Source: Alphaproteobacteria bacterium
GTDB lineage: Bacteria; Pseudomonadota; Alphaproteobacteria; DAOWDM01
Direction: 5' to 3'
Length of the DNA: 10,230 nucleotides
Assembly: GCA_030639035.1 (NCBI GenBank)
Contig: DAOWDM010000057.1
Coordinates: forward strand, 1 to 10,230
The position numbers and the translations under genes are program-made. This document shows, in pieces, positions 1 to 7,753 of the stretch. The notes beneath the pieces are model-generated. The model searched no databases, was not told where the DNA came from, and saw only the letters and a list, made by a program, of their open reading frames with translations. Within the stretch, counting starts at the first letter, position 1. Every line of letters begins with the position of its first letter.

Positions 1-1
1 C

Positions 2-994
2 AACCAAGCTGCACAAGGGCTTGAACTGCTTGAACCTGTTTTTGGAGGAGCTACAAGACAAGCTTCTGTATGTATGGGACTTGAAAGCTTAAAAGAGCTT
101 AATCCTGACACGGTATTAATCCATGATGGAGCTCGTCCTTTTGTTGATACAGGTATAATAAATCGAGTGCTTAGTTCTCTTGATTCTAATTCAGGTGCAA
201 TTCCAGCAATTCCGCTAAACGACACTATTAAACGTTCAAAAAACATGAGAATTACAGAAACTATAGACCGTTCAAATCTATGGAGAGCTCAAACTCCTCA
301 GGGCTTCAAATACAAAGATATAATGAAAGCCCATGAGACCGTAAAAGATATGCAGCTAACAGATGATGCTACTATAGCAGAGTTTGCAGGTCTTACTGAT
401 GATTCTTCTGTAGCTGAATTTGCAGGACTTAATGTTGTGCTGGTAAAAGGAAGCAGAAAAAACATTAAAATCACTTCTTATGAAGATATTTTACATGCTT
501 CTAAAAGCTCTGATATTACAGAAACGAGAACAGGAAATGGCTTTGATGTTCACGCTTTTGAAGCTGGAGACTCTGTAATGCTTTGTGGTGTTTCTGTTCC
601 GCATGACAAAGGGCTGGCAGGTCATTCAGATGCAGATGTTGCTTTGCATGCCGTAACAGATGCTTTGCTTGGAGCAATAGGAGCTGGCGATATAGGAAAC
701 CATTTTCCACCATCTGATGAACGCTGGAAAAATGTTTCATCATGCAGGTTTGCAAGTCATGCCGTTTCACTTATTAAAGCAATGGGCGGCAGGATAATAA
801 ATGTTGATGTAACAATTATATGTCAAGCTCCTCATATTGCTGAACACAAATCAGCAATGAAAGCAAAGCTGGCTGAAATTTTAGAAACAGAACATGACCG
901 AGTAAGCATAAAAGCCACAACGACAGAAGGTCTAGGCTTTACAGGCAGAAAAGAAGGAATAGCTACTCAAGCAACTGTATCAATTGCGATTTAG
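2..994 (+). CDS. ispDF: Bifunctional IspD-IspF isoprenoid enzyme, 5' end missing
   Basis: This cytosolic enzyme of the methylerythritol phosphate pathway combines 2-C-methyl-D-erythritol 4-phosphate cytidylyltransferase (IspD) with 2-C-methyl-D-erythritol 2,4-cyclodiphosphate synthase (IspF). The frame is open from base 2, so 330 residues are visible. About 70 N-terminal residues, including the CTP-binding glycine-rich loop, should lie upstream. IspD signatures, numbered from the methionine at base 74, are GGATRQASV just before it, IHDGARP at 16-22, NDTIKR at 49-54, DRSNLW at 65-70 and NIKIT at 130-134. IspF begins near residue 151. It keeps the metal ligands of DVH (158-160) and the histidine of GHSDAD (183-188), plus DIGNHFPPSD (206-215) and, near the C terminus, TTTEGLGFTGRKEG. 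The fused order and wording match alphaproteobacterial IspDF. A 12-residue segment of the IspD half is duplicated (356-427). The gene is convergent with malQ. Identification is secure. Confidence 0.96.
   Translation, partial: NQAAQGLELLEPVFGGATRQASVCMGLESLKELNPDTVLIHDGARPFVDTGIINRVLSSLDSNSGAIPAIPLNDTIKRSKNMRITETIDRSNLWRAQTPQGFKYKDIMKAHETVKDMQLTDDATIAEFAGLTDDSSVAEFAGLNVVLVKGSRKNIKITSYEDILHASKSSDITETRTGNGFDVHAFEAGDSVMLCGVSVPHDKGLAGHSDADVALHAVTDALLGAIGAGDIGNHFPPSDERWKNVSSCRFASHAVSLIKAMGGRIINVDVTIICQAPHIAEHKSAMKAKLAEILETEHDRVSIKATTTEGLGFTGRKEGIATQATVSIAI
356..427 (+). repeat. In-frame 36-bp tandem duplication inside ispDF
   Basis: Two adjacent 36-bp units, 356-391 and 392-427, encode LTDDATIAEFAG and LTDDSSVAEFAG. 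By hand alignment they match at 28 of 36 bases and 9 of 12 residues; many differences are at third codon positions. Other IspD proteins have a single TDDAS-type segment here, followed directly by a strand leading to NIK(I/V)T. The divergence suggests an old duplication kept under selection rather than a sequencing or assembly slip. Confidence 0.85.
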
Positions 995-1002
995 TACAAC
1001 AA

Positions 1003-1058
1003 ACTGTCATGCTGAATCAAATTCAAGATGACTATTTGTATAGTTTCAGAATGACAGT
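1003..1058. repeat. Nested palindromic intergenic element, possible bidirectional terminator
   Basis: An outer inverted repeat pairs ACTGTCATgCTGAAt (1003-1017) with tTTCAGaATGACAGT (1044-1058), matching at 13 of 15 positions. The left arm can also fold locally: GTCAT-gc-TGAAT (1006-1017) faces ATTCA-ag-ATGAC (1021-1032) across a CAA loop, with only the central 2x2 mismatched. The element fills most of the gap between the convergent stop codons of ispDF (994) and malQ (1071). A folded transcript could end or protect both mRNAs, but there is no clear T-run on either side, so a classical intrinsic terminator is not shown. The TGTCATtCTGAA-type core resembles dispersed palindromic repeats seen in many bacterial genomes; only one copy is visible here. 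Confidence 0.7.
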
Positions 1059-1070
1059 GAAGTTGTTAAT

Positions 1071-3260
1071 CTATAACCGTTCATCATTCATGTTTTTACA
1101 TACTAAACGCAAACGTTCATGGCTTAAAAAGTCTTCCAGTTTTACAGGAAGTTTGCGTCTCCAGTTTGGGTATTCAAGATATGTCCCTGGGAGATTCATT
1201 TGCTCTATCTGCCCAAAAATATCTTCAAGCTGAACCATGACAAGTTTGCTTTTTGTACTGGCTAAAAATTTGTATGCAGCTTCAACAAGTCCATCGGGAA
1301 CTTTGTTTTTCTCGATTTTTACATCAGAAGACAAAAACCCTTCATCTGTTAAAGCTTTTATAATCAGCTCTCTGTCTTTTTCTCTGGCTTCAAATTCTTC
1401 CTGTTTTGATTCTTCTGTAAGGAATAAATCAAACTTATCAAAAAGTTCTAAATCACGTCCAAGCCAAAAACCATGCAGCGTTGCAAGGTCATGCGAACTA
1501 ACAACCGAAAGAGCTGCTTCAGGATAATCCTTTGATGCAATAAAAGAACGGTCTTTTTCTCTTTCTATATAAAAAAGGTGGAAAGGAAGAAGACCTACGT
1601 CTCTAATGCTCTTTAGAAACGACTTTGGAACAACTCCAAGACATTCTGAGACTACAAGGCATTTTCTACGCTGACTTTCCAAAGCTACAATCCCTAAAAA
1701 ATCATCAAGCGGATATGAAACGTAACAACCGCTAGCAGCTCCTTGAGATTTTATTACCCAAAACAAACGCAACAAGCCTATTGTATGGTCAATACGCAAA
1801 GCTCCTGCATTTCTCATATTTGCCTGCATAACTTTTATAAACGGTTTGTATGCTTCATCATAAAGAGTTATAGGGCAAAAAGGAGAAAGCCCCCATTCCT
1901 GACCTTTCGGATTGCATTCATCTGGAGGAGCTCCCAAAGAAATATTCTTGGCAAACAATTCTGGTTCTATCCATGTTTCTGCACTGCAATCTAAAACACC
2001 AACGGCTAAATCTTGATAAAGTCCAATAGCAAGCTCATGATTTAAACATGCCTCACCAATAGTTGCAAATTGTCTCTCAGCAATCCATAGCATATACATA
2101 AAGAACTCAATACGCTTAGCATTACTAGCCACAAATTCAGCTACTGCACTAGAATTACAATCCTGATACTCTTTAGACCATTTTCGCCATTGAGAACCAT
2201 TTTCCATTTTTTCAGACAAAGCCTGATAAGTAGCAACGCCTTTTAGCATTCTTCCGCCTTTTTCACAAAAAGCACGGAATTCAGCTCCACGTTCAGTATG
2301 TTTGCTCGCAAGATGTTTTTTACGAAATTCATTATATAAAAGCTCAAGAACAGAGTTTTTAAGAAAAGCAACCGTCTCGTAATCAACCATATCGGAATCA
2401 CGAGCTTTTTTAAGCTTTTCTGAGAACTCTTTAGAAGCAGCTAAGTTTTTAGCCTCTTTACATTCTTCAAATTCAAGAACAGCCTCGACATCTATATACA
2501 GCGTATTAATAAACAACCTGCAGCTTGAACCATATGGGGAAGCATTTGCAGCATTTTCTGGGAATAGAGTATTTACAGGATTTATTCCTAATGTTCCTGC
2601 TCCAAGTTCTCCTGCAATTTCAACCATATTTGCAACATCGGTAAAATCACCCATACCCCAATTTCTGTTTGAACGCAAAGCATAAGCCTGCAATGGAAAG
2701 CCCCAAGTACGCCCGCCATTCTCAAGAGAAGGCGGCACATAGCAAGTTTTAGGAACAATTATAAGAGTCATTTCTCCACTGGAATATGTATCATCGATAA
2801 AATCAACTCTAAGCTTATGATAACCAATAGGCGACATTATCGGAACATAGAGTTTTCTATGCTCCAGTTTTCTACCACTTATTTCTCTTGCATCTAAGAC
2901 AGCAAGCTCTTTTAAGCAAACTTTTTCATCAAATATTTTTCCGTTTTCTTCTTCCAAAGACCATGAAAGAACTTCGTTATCCATTCCAGATGGAAGAGTA
3001 ACAGGAATTTTGACCGCCTGCCCTACCCGAATTACCTTTACAGGCGGAAGCATACGTTTCCATGGTTTTTCATTAAGCATGCGAGCAGTTTCAGCAGCAG
3101 TTTCCTCATCATCGGCAGGAAGCTCCATAGCAGCAAGCATTGCTCTTTTAGTTTCAGTAGAAGCAACACATATCCGCCCCATCTGATTCTCGTATTCAGG
3201 GATAATTCCAGCTAAAGCAGAAAGTTTTTCAAGCTCTGTGAGTTTTTTATTCTGACTCAT
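1071..3260 (-). CDS. malQ: 4-alpha-glucanotransferase (amylomaltase), GH77
   Basis: MalQ transfers alpha-1,4-glucan segments between maltodextrins and releases glucose, recycling short chains made by glycogen breakdown in the cytosol. This is the long proteobacterial form: an N-terminal extension of about 180 residues precedes the GH77 barrel. Counting from the upstream GTG at 3269, the barrel opens with RTWGFPLQAYALRSNRNWG (187-205) and NASPYGSSCR (242-251). The nucleophile is Asp494 in LRIDH, the acid/base is Glu542 in SECLG, and the third acid is Asp594 in SSHDLATL. The C terminus carries NLPGT and NWRRKL. The chosen ATG gives 729 residues and overlaps the end of glgX by 14 bp; the GTG nine bases upstream would give 732. 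The acid/base motif reads ECLG where EDLG is usual. It is the last gene of the operon. Confidence 0.95.
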   Translation of the reverse strand: MSQNKKLTELEKLSALAGIIPEYENQMGRICVASTETKRAMLAAMELPADDEETAAETARMLNEKPWKRMLPPVKVIRVGQAVKIPVTLPSGMDNEVLSWSLEEENGKIFDEKVCLKELAVLDAREISGRKLEHRKLYVPIMSPIGYHKLRVDFIDDTYSSGEMTLIIVPKTCYVPPSLENGGRTWGFPLQAYALRSNRNWGMGDFTDVANMVEIAGELGAGTLGINPVNTLFPENAANASPYGSSCRLFINTLYIDVEAVLEFEECKEAKNLAASKEFSEKLKKARDSDMVDYETVAFLKNSVLELLYNEFRKKHLASKHTERGAEFRAFCEKGGRMLKGVATYQALSEKMENGSQWRKWSKEYQDCNSSAVAEFVASNAKRIEFFMYMLWIAERQFATIGEACLNHELAIGLYQDLAVGVLDCSAETWIEPELFAKNISLGAPPDECNPKGQEWGLSPFCPITLYDEAYKPFIKVMQANMRNAGALRIDHTIGLLRLFWVIKSQGAASGCYVSYPLDDFLGIVALESQRRKCLVVSECLGVVPKSFLKSIRDVGLLPFHLFYIEREKDRSFIASKDYPEAALSVVSSHDLATLHGFWLGRDLELFDKFDLFLTEESKQEEFEAREKDRELIIKALTDEGFLSSDVKIEKNKVPDGLVEAAYKFLASTKSKLVMVQLEDIFGQIEQMNLPGTYLEYPNWRRKLPVKLEDFLSHERLRLVCKNMNDERL

Positions 3261-5493
3261 TGTCTGCACCTTTTAAGCCTTTTCCAGATTTTTTCTCAAC
3301 CAAAAAGCCTGCAAATTTTTCAATCCTGTCTAAAACATCAGGGTGTAAATCTGGAACATCATCATCACGCATATGAGACTCAAGAAGAACAAACGACCTT
3401 GGCTTTACAGAAATTTCTCCGCCATCAATAATTTTACCTCTCTTTGCTTCCATATTTGATGTATCAAAAACAAGCCTCCAAGGCAAAAAATCACGAGAAG
3501 TAGGCAGTTTCCATTTTATAACTTCATGATGAGCATTAAGAATAAAAAAGAAATTTTTATCTGAAACCTTTTCACCATGAGTCAGCTCGCCTGTTTCACC
3601 AGCAGCACCTGACAAAAGAAATGAAATACTGCGTGCATAATGAGCACTCCAGTTTTCATTTGTCATTTCCTTAGCATCAGGATTATACCAGACAATATCC
3701 TTATATTGAGTTCCACTGATGGTTTTGCCTTTGAAGAAATGCTCTCGCCTGAAAACAGGGTGTTTTTTACGCAAATCGATAAGGAAACGCACGAACTCTA
3801 TCATTTCCACATCATCATCGTCAATTCCATGCCAATCCAACCAGCTTATTTTGTTATCCTGACAATAAGGATTGTTATTCCCCTGTTGAGTTCGGCAGAA
3901 TTCATCTCCTGCAACAATCATTGGTGTACCCTGAGAAAGAAGCAGTGTTGCCATGAAATTACGCATTCTCTGTCTGCGAAACTCTTTTATTTTAAGACTA
4001 TCCGTTTTTCCTTCTTCACCTGAATTCCAGCTACGATTGTTATCAGTACCATCACGATTTTCTTCACCATTTGCAAGGTTGTGCTTTCCGTTATAACTAA
4101 CCATATCGTTTAGAGTAAAACCATCATGAGCAGTAATAAAATTCACACTAGACCAAGGTCTACGCCCTCTGTGGTCAAAAATATCACTTGAGCCAGTTAT
4201 ACGGCTTGCCATTTCTGGAATTTGTCTTTCATCTCCACGCCAGAAGCTCCGTACAGTATCTCTGTAACGGTCATTCCATTCTGCCCAGCCTGGAGAAAAA
4301 GCTCCAACTTGATAGCCTCCAAGACCTAAGTCCCAAGGTTCTGCAATAAGCTTTACTCCCTGAAGAACAGGATCTTGCCTTATGACATCAAGAAAGCCAG
4401 CCCCCTGACTAAAACCTTTTCGTGAACGAGCTAGAGATGTTGCTAAATCAAACCTGAAACCGTCAACGTGCATTTCCTCTACCCAATAACGTAAAGAGTC
4501 CATAACAAGCTGCAAAACACGAGGGTGGTCAACATTAAAAGATGCCCCACAACCAGTCGTGTCATCATAATAACGATGATTTTCCTCCACCAAACGGTAA
4601 TAACTCAAGTTATCTATTCCACGGAAAGAAAGGGTAGGTCCCATATGGTTTCCTTCTGCCGTATGATTATAAACGACATCAAGAATGACCTCGATATTTG
4701 CATCATGCAGAACTTGAACCATAGTTTTAAATTCACTGACATCACCATTCATCATGTATCGAGGTTCTGGAGCAAAATAAGATATAGTATCGTAACCCCA
4801 ATAATTATTAAGTCCATTACCTACAAGATGCTGGTCGCCAAGAAATCCCTGTATAGGAAGAAACTCAATAGCAGTAATTCCCAAATCCTTCAGATATTTT
4901 ATCATTTCTGGCATAGACACGCCTAAAAATGTACCTCTCTGGTTTCTTTGAATATCAGGACGCAACATAGTAAGACCACGAACATTAGCCTCATAAATTA
5001 TTGTTTCATTCCAAGGCGTTTTAGGTTTTCTGTCGCTCCCCCAAGAAAAGGCAGTGTCGACGACTTTGCATTTAGGCATAAAACGAGCATTGTTGCGTCT
5101 GTCAAATGAAAGGTCTGCCTTTGCATGACCTGCACGATACCCAAGATGAGCATCTGTCCACTGCATTTTTCCATGCAGAGCCTTAGCGTAAGGGTCAAGA
5201 AGAAGCTTGTTATGGTTAAAACGGTGTCCACGATGTGGTGCATAAGGACCAAAAACACGATACCCATACAATTGCCCAGGACGAATATCTGAAAGATATA
5301 CATGCCATACCTCATCAGTATATTCTGGCATTTTTATACGCTGTATTTCGTTCTGCCCTTTTTCATCAAACAGGCAAAGCTCTACTTTTTCAGCATGAGC
5401 TGAAAACAGTGCAAAATTCACTCCCTTTCCGTCCCAAGTAGCTCCCAATGGATACGGATTACCTGATTGAACTCGTGACTTAATAAGTGCCAT
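3247..5493 (-). CDS. glgX: Glycogen debranching enzyme GlgX, GH13 isoamylase type
   Basis: GlgX hydrolyses alpha-1,6 branch points, normally of short outer chains left after phosphorylase trimming, and yields maltodextrins that MalQ can rework. The 748-residue protein has an N-terminal CBM48-type domain (about 10-110; GNPYPLGATWDGKGVNFALF) and then the GH13 barrel. Conserved regions are DVVYNHT (272-278), GFRFDLA with nucleophile Asp349, LIAEPWD with acid/base Glu385, and TAHDGF with Asp457, followed by the debranching-enzyme signature ANGEENRDGTDNNRSW (474-489). The ATG at 5493 is preceded by AAAGGA at 6 nt spacing and sits 27 bp after glgB. The last 40 or so residues, after the usual closing strand (FVLLE, 701-705), form a charged tail that ends inside the start of malQ. 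E. coli GlgX is 657 residues, so this one is long. Confidence 0.95.
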   Translation of the reverse strand: MALIKSRVQSGNPYPLGATWDGKGVNFALFSAHAEKVELCLFDEKGQNEIQRIKMPEYTDEVWHVYLSDIRPGQLYGYRVFGPYAPHRGHRFNHNKLLLDPYAKALHGKMQWTDAHLGYRAGHAKADLSFDRRNNARFMPKCKVVDTAFSWGSDRKPKTPWNETIIYEANVRGLTMLRPDIQRNQRGTFLGVSMPEMIKYLKDLGITAIEFLPIQGFLGDQHLVGNGLNNYWGYDTISYFAPEPRYMMNGDVSEFKTMVQVLHDANIEVILDVVYNHTAEGNHMGPTLSFRGIDNLSYYRLVEENHRYYDDTTGCGASFNVDHPRVLQLVMDSLRYWVEEMHVDGFRFDLATSLARSRKGFSQGAGFLDVIRQDPVLQGVKLIAEPWDLGLGGYQVGAFSPGWAEWNDRYRDTVRSFWRGDERQIPEMASRITGSSDIFDHRGRRPWSSVNFITAHDGFTLNDMVSYNGKHNLANGEENRDGTDNNRSWNSGEEGKTDSLKIKEFRRQRMRNFMATLLLSQGTPMIVAGDEFCRTQQGNNNPYCQDNKISWLDWHGIDDDDVEMIEFVRFLIDLRKKHPVFRREHFFKGKTISGTQYKDIVWYNPDAKEMTNENWSAHYARSISFLLSGAAGETGELTHGEKVSDKNFFFILNAHHEVIKWKLPTSRDFLPWRLVFDTSNMEAKRGKIIDGGEISVKPRSFVLLESHMRDDDVPDLHPDVLDRIEKFAGFLVEKKSGKGLKGADNESE
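3269..3274 (-). promoter_or_regulatory. Shine-Dalgarno site supporting the malQ ATG start
   Basis: On the minus strand AAAAGG lies 8 nt before the ATG at 3258-3260, inside the last codons of glgX, which suggests translational coupling. A second AAAAGG (within GGAAAAGG, 3278-3285) lies 8 nt before the alternative GTG start at 3267-3269. Both starts are therefore plausible; ATG is preferred for codon strength. Confidence 0.55.
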
Positions 5494-5520
5494 TTAAAAT
5501 CCTTTGTTTCTTCTTAAAAA

Positions 5521-7731
5521 CTAGCGTGAAGAAGGGGAAAGAACAATCGTAGCAAGCGGAGGCAACGTCAAACTAAGCGAATGGGAACGATAATTCCACC
5601 CATCGTTACTTGCCGTTACTCCTCCCTTATTATCTACACCGCTGCCGCCATACTCTTCAGCATCTGTATTTAAAATTTCAGAAAAGAAACCACCTTCAGG
5701 AACTCCTACACGGTAATTATGCCTAACAACTGGAGTAAAGTTACTAATAACAACAACATAATCATCATTGTCATGTCCACGCCTGATATAAGAAACCACA
5801 CTGTTGTCAGCATCATTGTAATCAATCCACTCGAATCCGTCTCCATCAAAATCACGCTCATGAAGTGCTGGTGTATATTTAACAACAGAGTTCAAATCAC
5901 GAATAAGAGACTGAATCCCTTTGTGCATAGGGTCATTAAGAAGATGCCAGCTTAAACTTTCATTTGCCATCCATTCCCTGTCCTGAGCAAATTCCGCCCC
6001 CATAAACAATAGTTTTTTACCTGGGTGAGTAAACATAAAGCCGTAATAACATCTCAAATTAGCAAATTTCTGCCAACGGTCTCCAGGCATTTTGTTTAAT
6101 AGCGAACCTTTTCCATGAACAACCTCATCATGAGATAAAGGAAGCACAAAATTCTCGTTAAAAGCATAAATAGGTCCAAACGTCAGTTTGTTATGATGAT
6201 AACGCCTGTGAATAGGGTCTTCTTTCATATATTCAAGAGTATCATTCATCCAGCCCATATTCCACTTAAAGCCAAAGCCCAAACCGCCCATATATGTAGG
6301 ACGTGAAACCATTGGCCATGCGGTTGATTCCTCTGCAAAAGTAGTTGCCCCTATGTCTTGTTCAAACACCAACTCGTTTACACGACGAATGAAAGCAATT
6401 GCTTCGATATTTTCATTACCGCCATTCTCATTCGGTATCCAATTATTATCTTCACGTGAATAATCCAAATACAACATTGAAGCAACGGCATCTACTCGCA
6501 AACCATCAATATGGTATTTCTTAAGCCAGAACAATGCACTAGCCGAAAGGAAATTACTTACTTCAGCACGTCCAAAGTTATATATCTTTGTTCCCCAGTC
6601 CATATGCTCACCTTGACGAGTATCTTGATGCTCATAAAGACAAGAGCCGTCAAAACTTGCTAAACCATGAGCATCTTTAGGAAAATGCCCAGGAACCCAG
6701 TCAAGAATCACACCTATACCTTCAGCATGACATGCATCTATGAATGCACGGAAATCGTCAGGTGTACCAAAACGACTTGTCGGAGCAAACATTCCTGTTG
6801 TCTGATAGCCCCAAGAACCATCAAACGGATATTCTGTTACAGGAAGAAGCTCTATATGAGTAAAGCCAAGAGATTTTACATAAGGAACAAGCTCGTCTGC
6901 AAGCTCTAGATATGTAAGATAACGAAGCCCCTCGAGACTGTTGCGTCTCCATGAACCAAGATGAACCTCGTATATAGAAATTGGAGCATCGAATCTGTTA
7001 ATTCTCTGACGCTCTTCAATCCAGTCATTGTCTTTCCATTCATAACGGTCAAGGTTATAAACGACAGAAGCAGTAGATGGTCTTTTTTCTGAATAATATG
7101 CAAACGGATCAGATTTTAATGCACGCAGTTTTCCATCTTCTCCTTTTATTTCATATTTATAAAGCTCACCTTCACCAATATTAGGAATGAATATTTCCCA
7201 TATACCACAACCGACTCTAAGACGCATAGGGTGAACTCGTCCGTCCCAATTATTGTAGCCACCGACGACACTAACACGCTTTGCATTAGGAGCCCAAACT
7301 GCAAATGAAACACCTTTTACACCATCTATTTCAGTAAGATGAGCACCGAGCTTGTCATATATATCTAAATGACGACCTTCAGCGAACAAATATACGTCAA
7401 GTTCTCCAAGTACAGAATGGAATCTATAAGGGTCTTCAATTTCAACAACATCACCTGAATATTGATGAAGTTTTAGCTTGTAGCGGAATTTTTCTCCCCC
7501 TCTACCCAACTCAACTTGGAAAAAACCAGCACCATCAATTTTTTCAAATTCTGCTATTTCTTCACCAGTATCACCATTTACAAGAAAAACATGTTTTGCC
7601 TCTGGCTGAAAAGTCCTTACCAGCAGTTCATTGTCATCATGCCCATGGTGCATACCCAAGACTGCGAAAGGATCACCATAATCACCTGAAACAATTGCTT
7701 CAACAATCATGCGGTCAAGAACATTTTTCAT
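5521..7731 (-). CDS. glgB: 1,4-alpha-glucan branching enzyme GlgB, GH13
   Basis: GlgB cuts an alpha-1,4-glucan chain and rejoins the piece through an alpha-1,6 bond, branching the polymer made by GlgE. At 736 residues it is close to the E. coli enzyme (728). The N1 domain (about 15-115; DPFAVLGMH) is followed by the CBM48 domain (about 135-220; VSFAVWAPNAKRVSVVGGYN, NNWDGR). The catalytic barrel contains ISIYEVHLGSWRR (251-263), ELLPVTEYPFDGSWGYQ (294-310), nucleophile Asp414 in LRVDAVAS, acid/base Glu467 in FAEEST, and Asp535 in LSHDEVVHG. The C terminus carries the family ending SLSLTLPPLAT. The ATG is well supported by GAGGAG (complement of 7738-7743) at 6 nt spacing. It begins 22 bp after mak. 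Nothing appears missing. Confidence 0.97.
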   Translation of the reverse strand: MKNVLDRMIVEAIVSGDYGDPFAVLGMHHGHDDNELLVRTFQPEAKHVFLVNGDTGEEIAEFEKIDGAGFFQVELGRGGEKFRYKLKLHQYSGDVVEIEDPYRFHSVLGELDVYLFAEGRHLDIYDKLGAHLTEIDGVKGVSFAVWAPNAKRVSVVGGYNNWDGRVHPMRLRVGCGIWEIFIPNIGEGELYKYEIKGEDGKLRALKSDPFAYYSEKRPSTASVVYNLDRYEWKDNDWIEERQRINRFDAPISIYEVHLGSWRRNSLEGLRYLTYLELADELVPYVKSLGFTHIELLPVTEYPFDGSWGYQTTGMFAPTSRFGTPDDFRAFIDACHAEGIGVILDWVPGHFPKDAHGLASFDGSCLYEHQDTRQGEHMDWGTKIYNFGRAEVSNFLSASALFWLKKYHIDGLRVDAVASMLYLDYSREDNNWIPNENGGNENIEAIAFIRRVNELVFEQDIGATTFAEESTAWPMVSRPTYMGGLGFGFKWNMGWMNDTLEYMKEDPIHRRYHHNKLTFGPIYAFNENFVLPLSHDEVVHGKGSLLNKMPGDRWQKFANLRCYYGFMFTHPGKKLLFMGAEFAQDREWMANESLSWHLLNDPMHKGIQSLIRDLNSVVKYTPALHERDFDGDGFEWIDYNDADNSVVSYIRRGHDNDDYVVVISNFTPVVRHNYRVGVPEGGFFSEILNTDAEEYGGSGVDNKGGVTASNDGWNYRSHSLSLTLPPLATIVLSPSSR

Positions 7732-7753
7732 CAGAAACTCCTCTTATTACTTT

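Noticed and set aside
516..770. Minus-strand open frame opposite the IspF domain
   Set aside because: It is antisense to highly conserved IspF sequence, is rich in His, Leu and Gln as expected for a shadow, and has no recognisable domain.
1009..1233. Open frame of 74 codons starting in the intergenic palindrome
   Set aside because: It begins inside the palindromic element and then runs antisense to the conserved malQ coding sequence; its start has no ribosome site and the product resembles nothing I recognise.
3640..4926. Two plus-strand open frames (127 and 133 codons) opposite glgX
   Set aside because: Both lie entirely antisense to well conserved GlgX catalytic regions, and their compositions look like antisense readings of AT-rich coding DNA.
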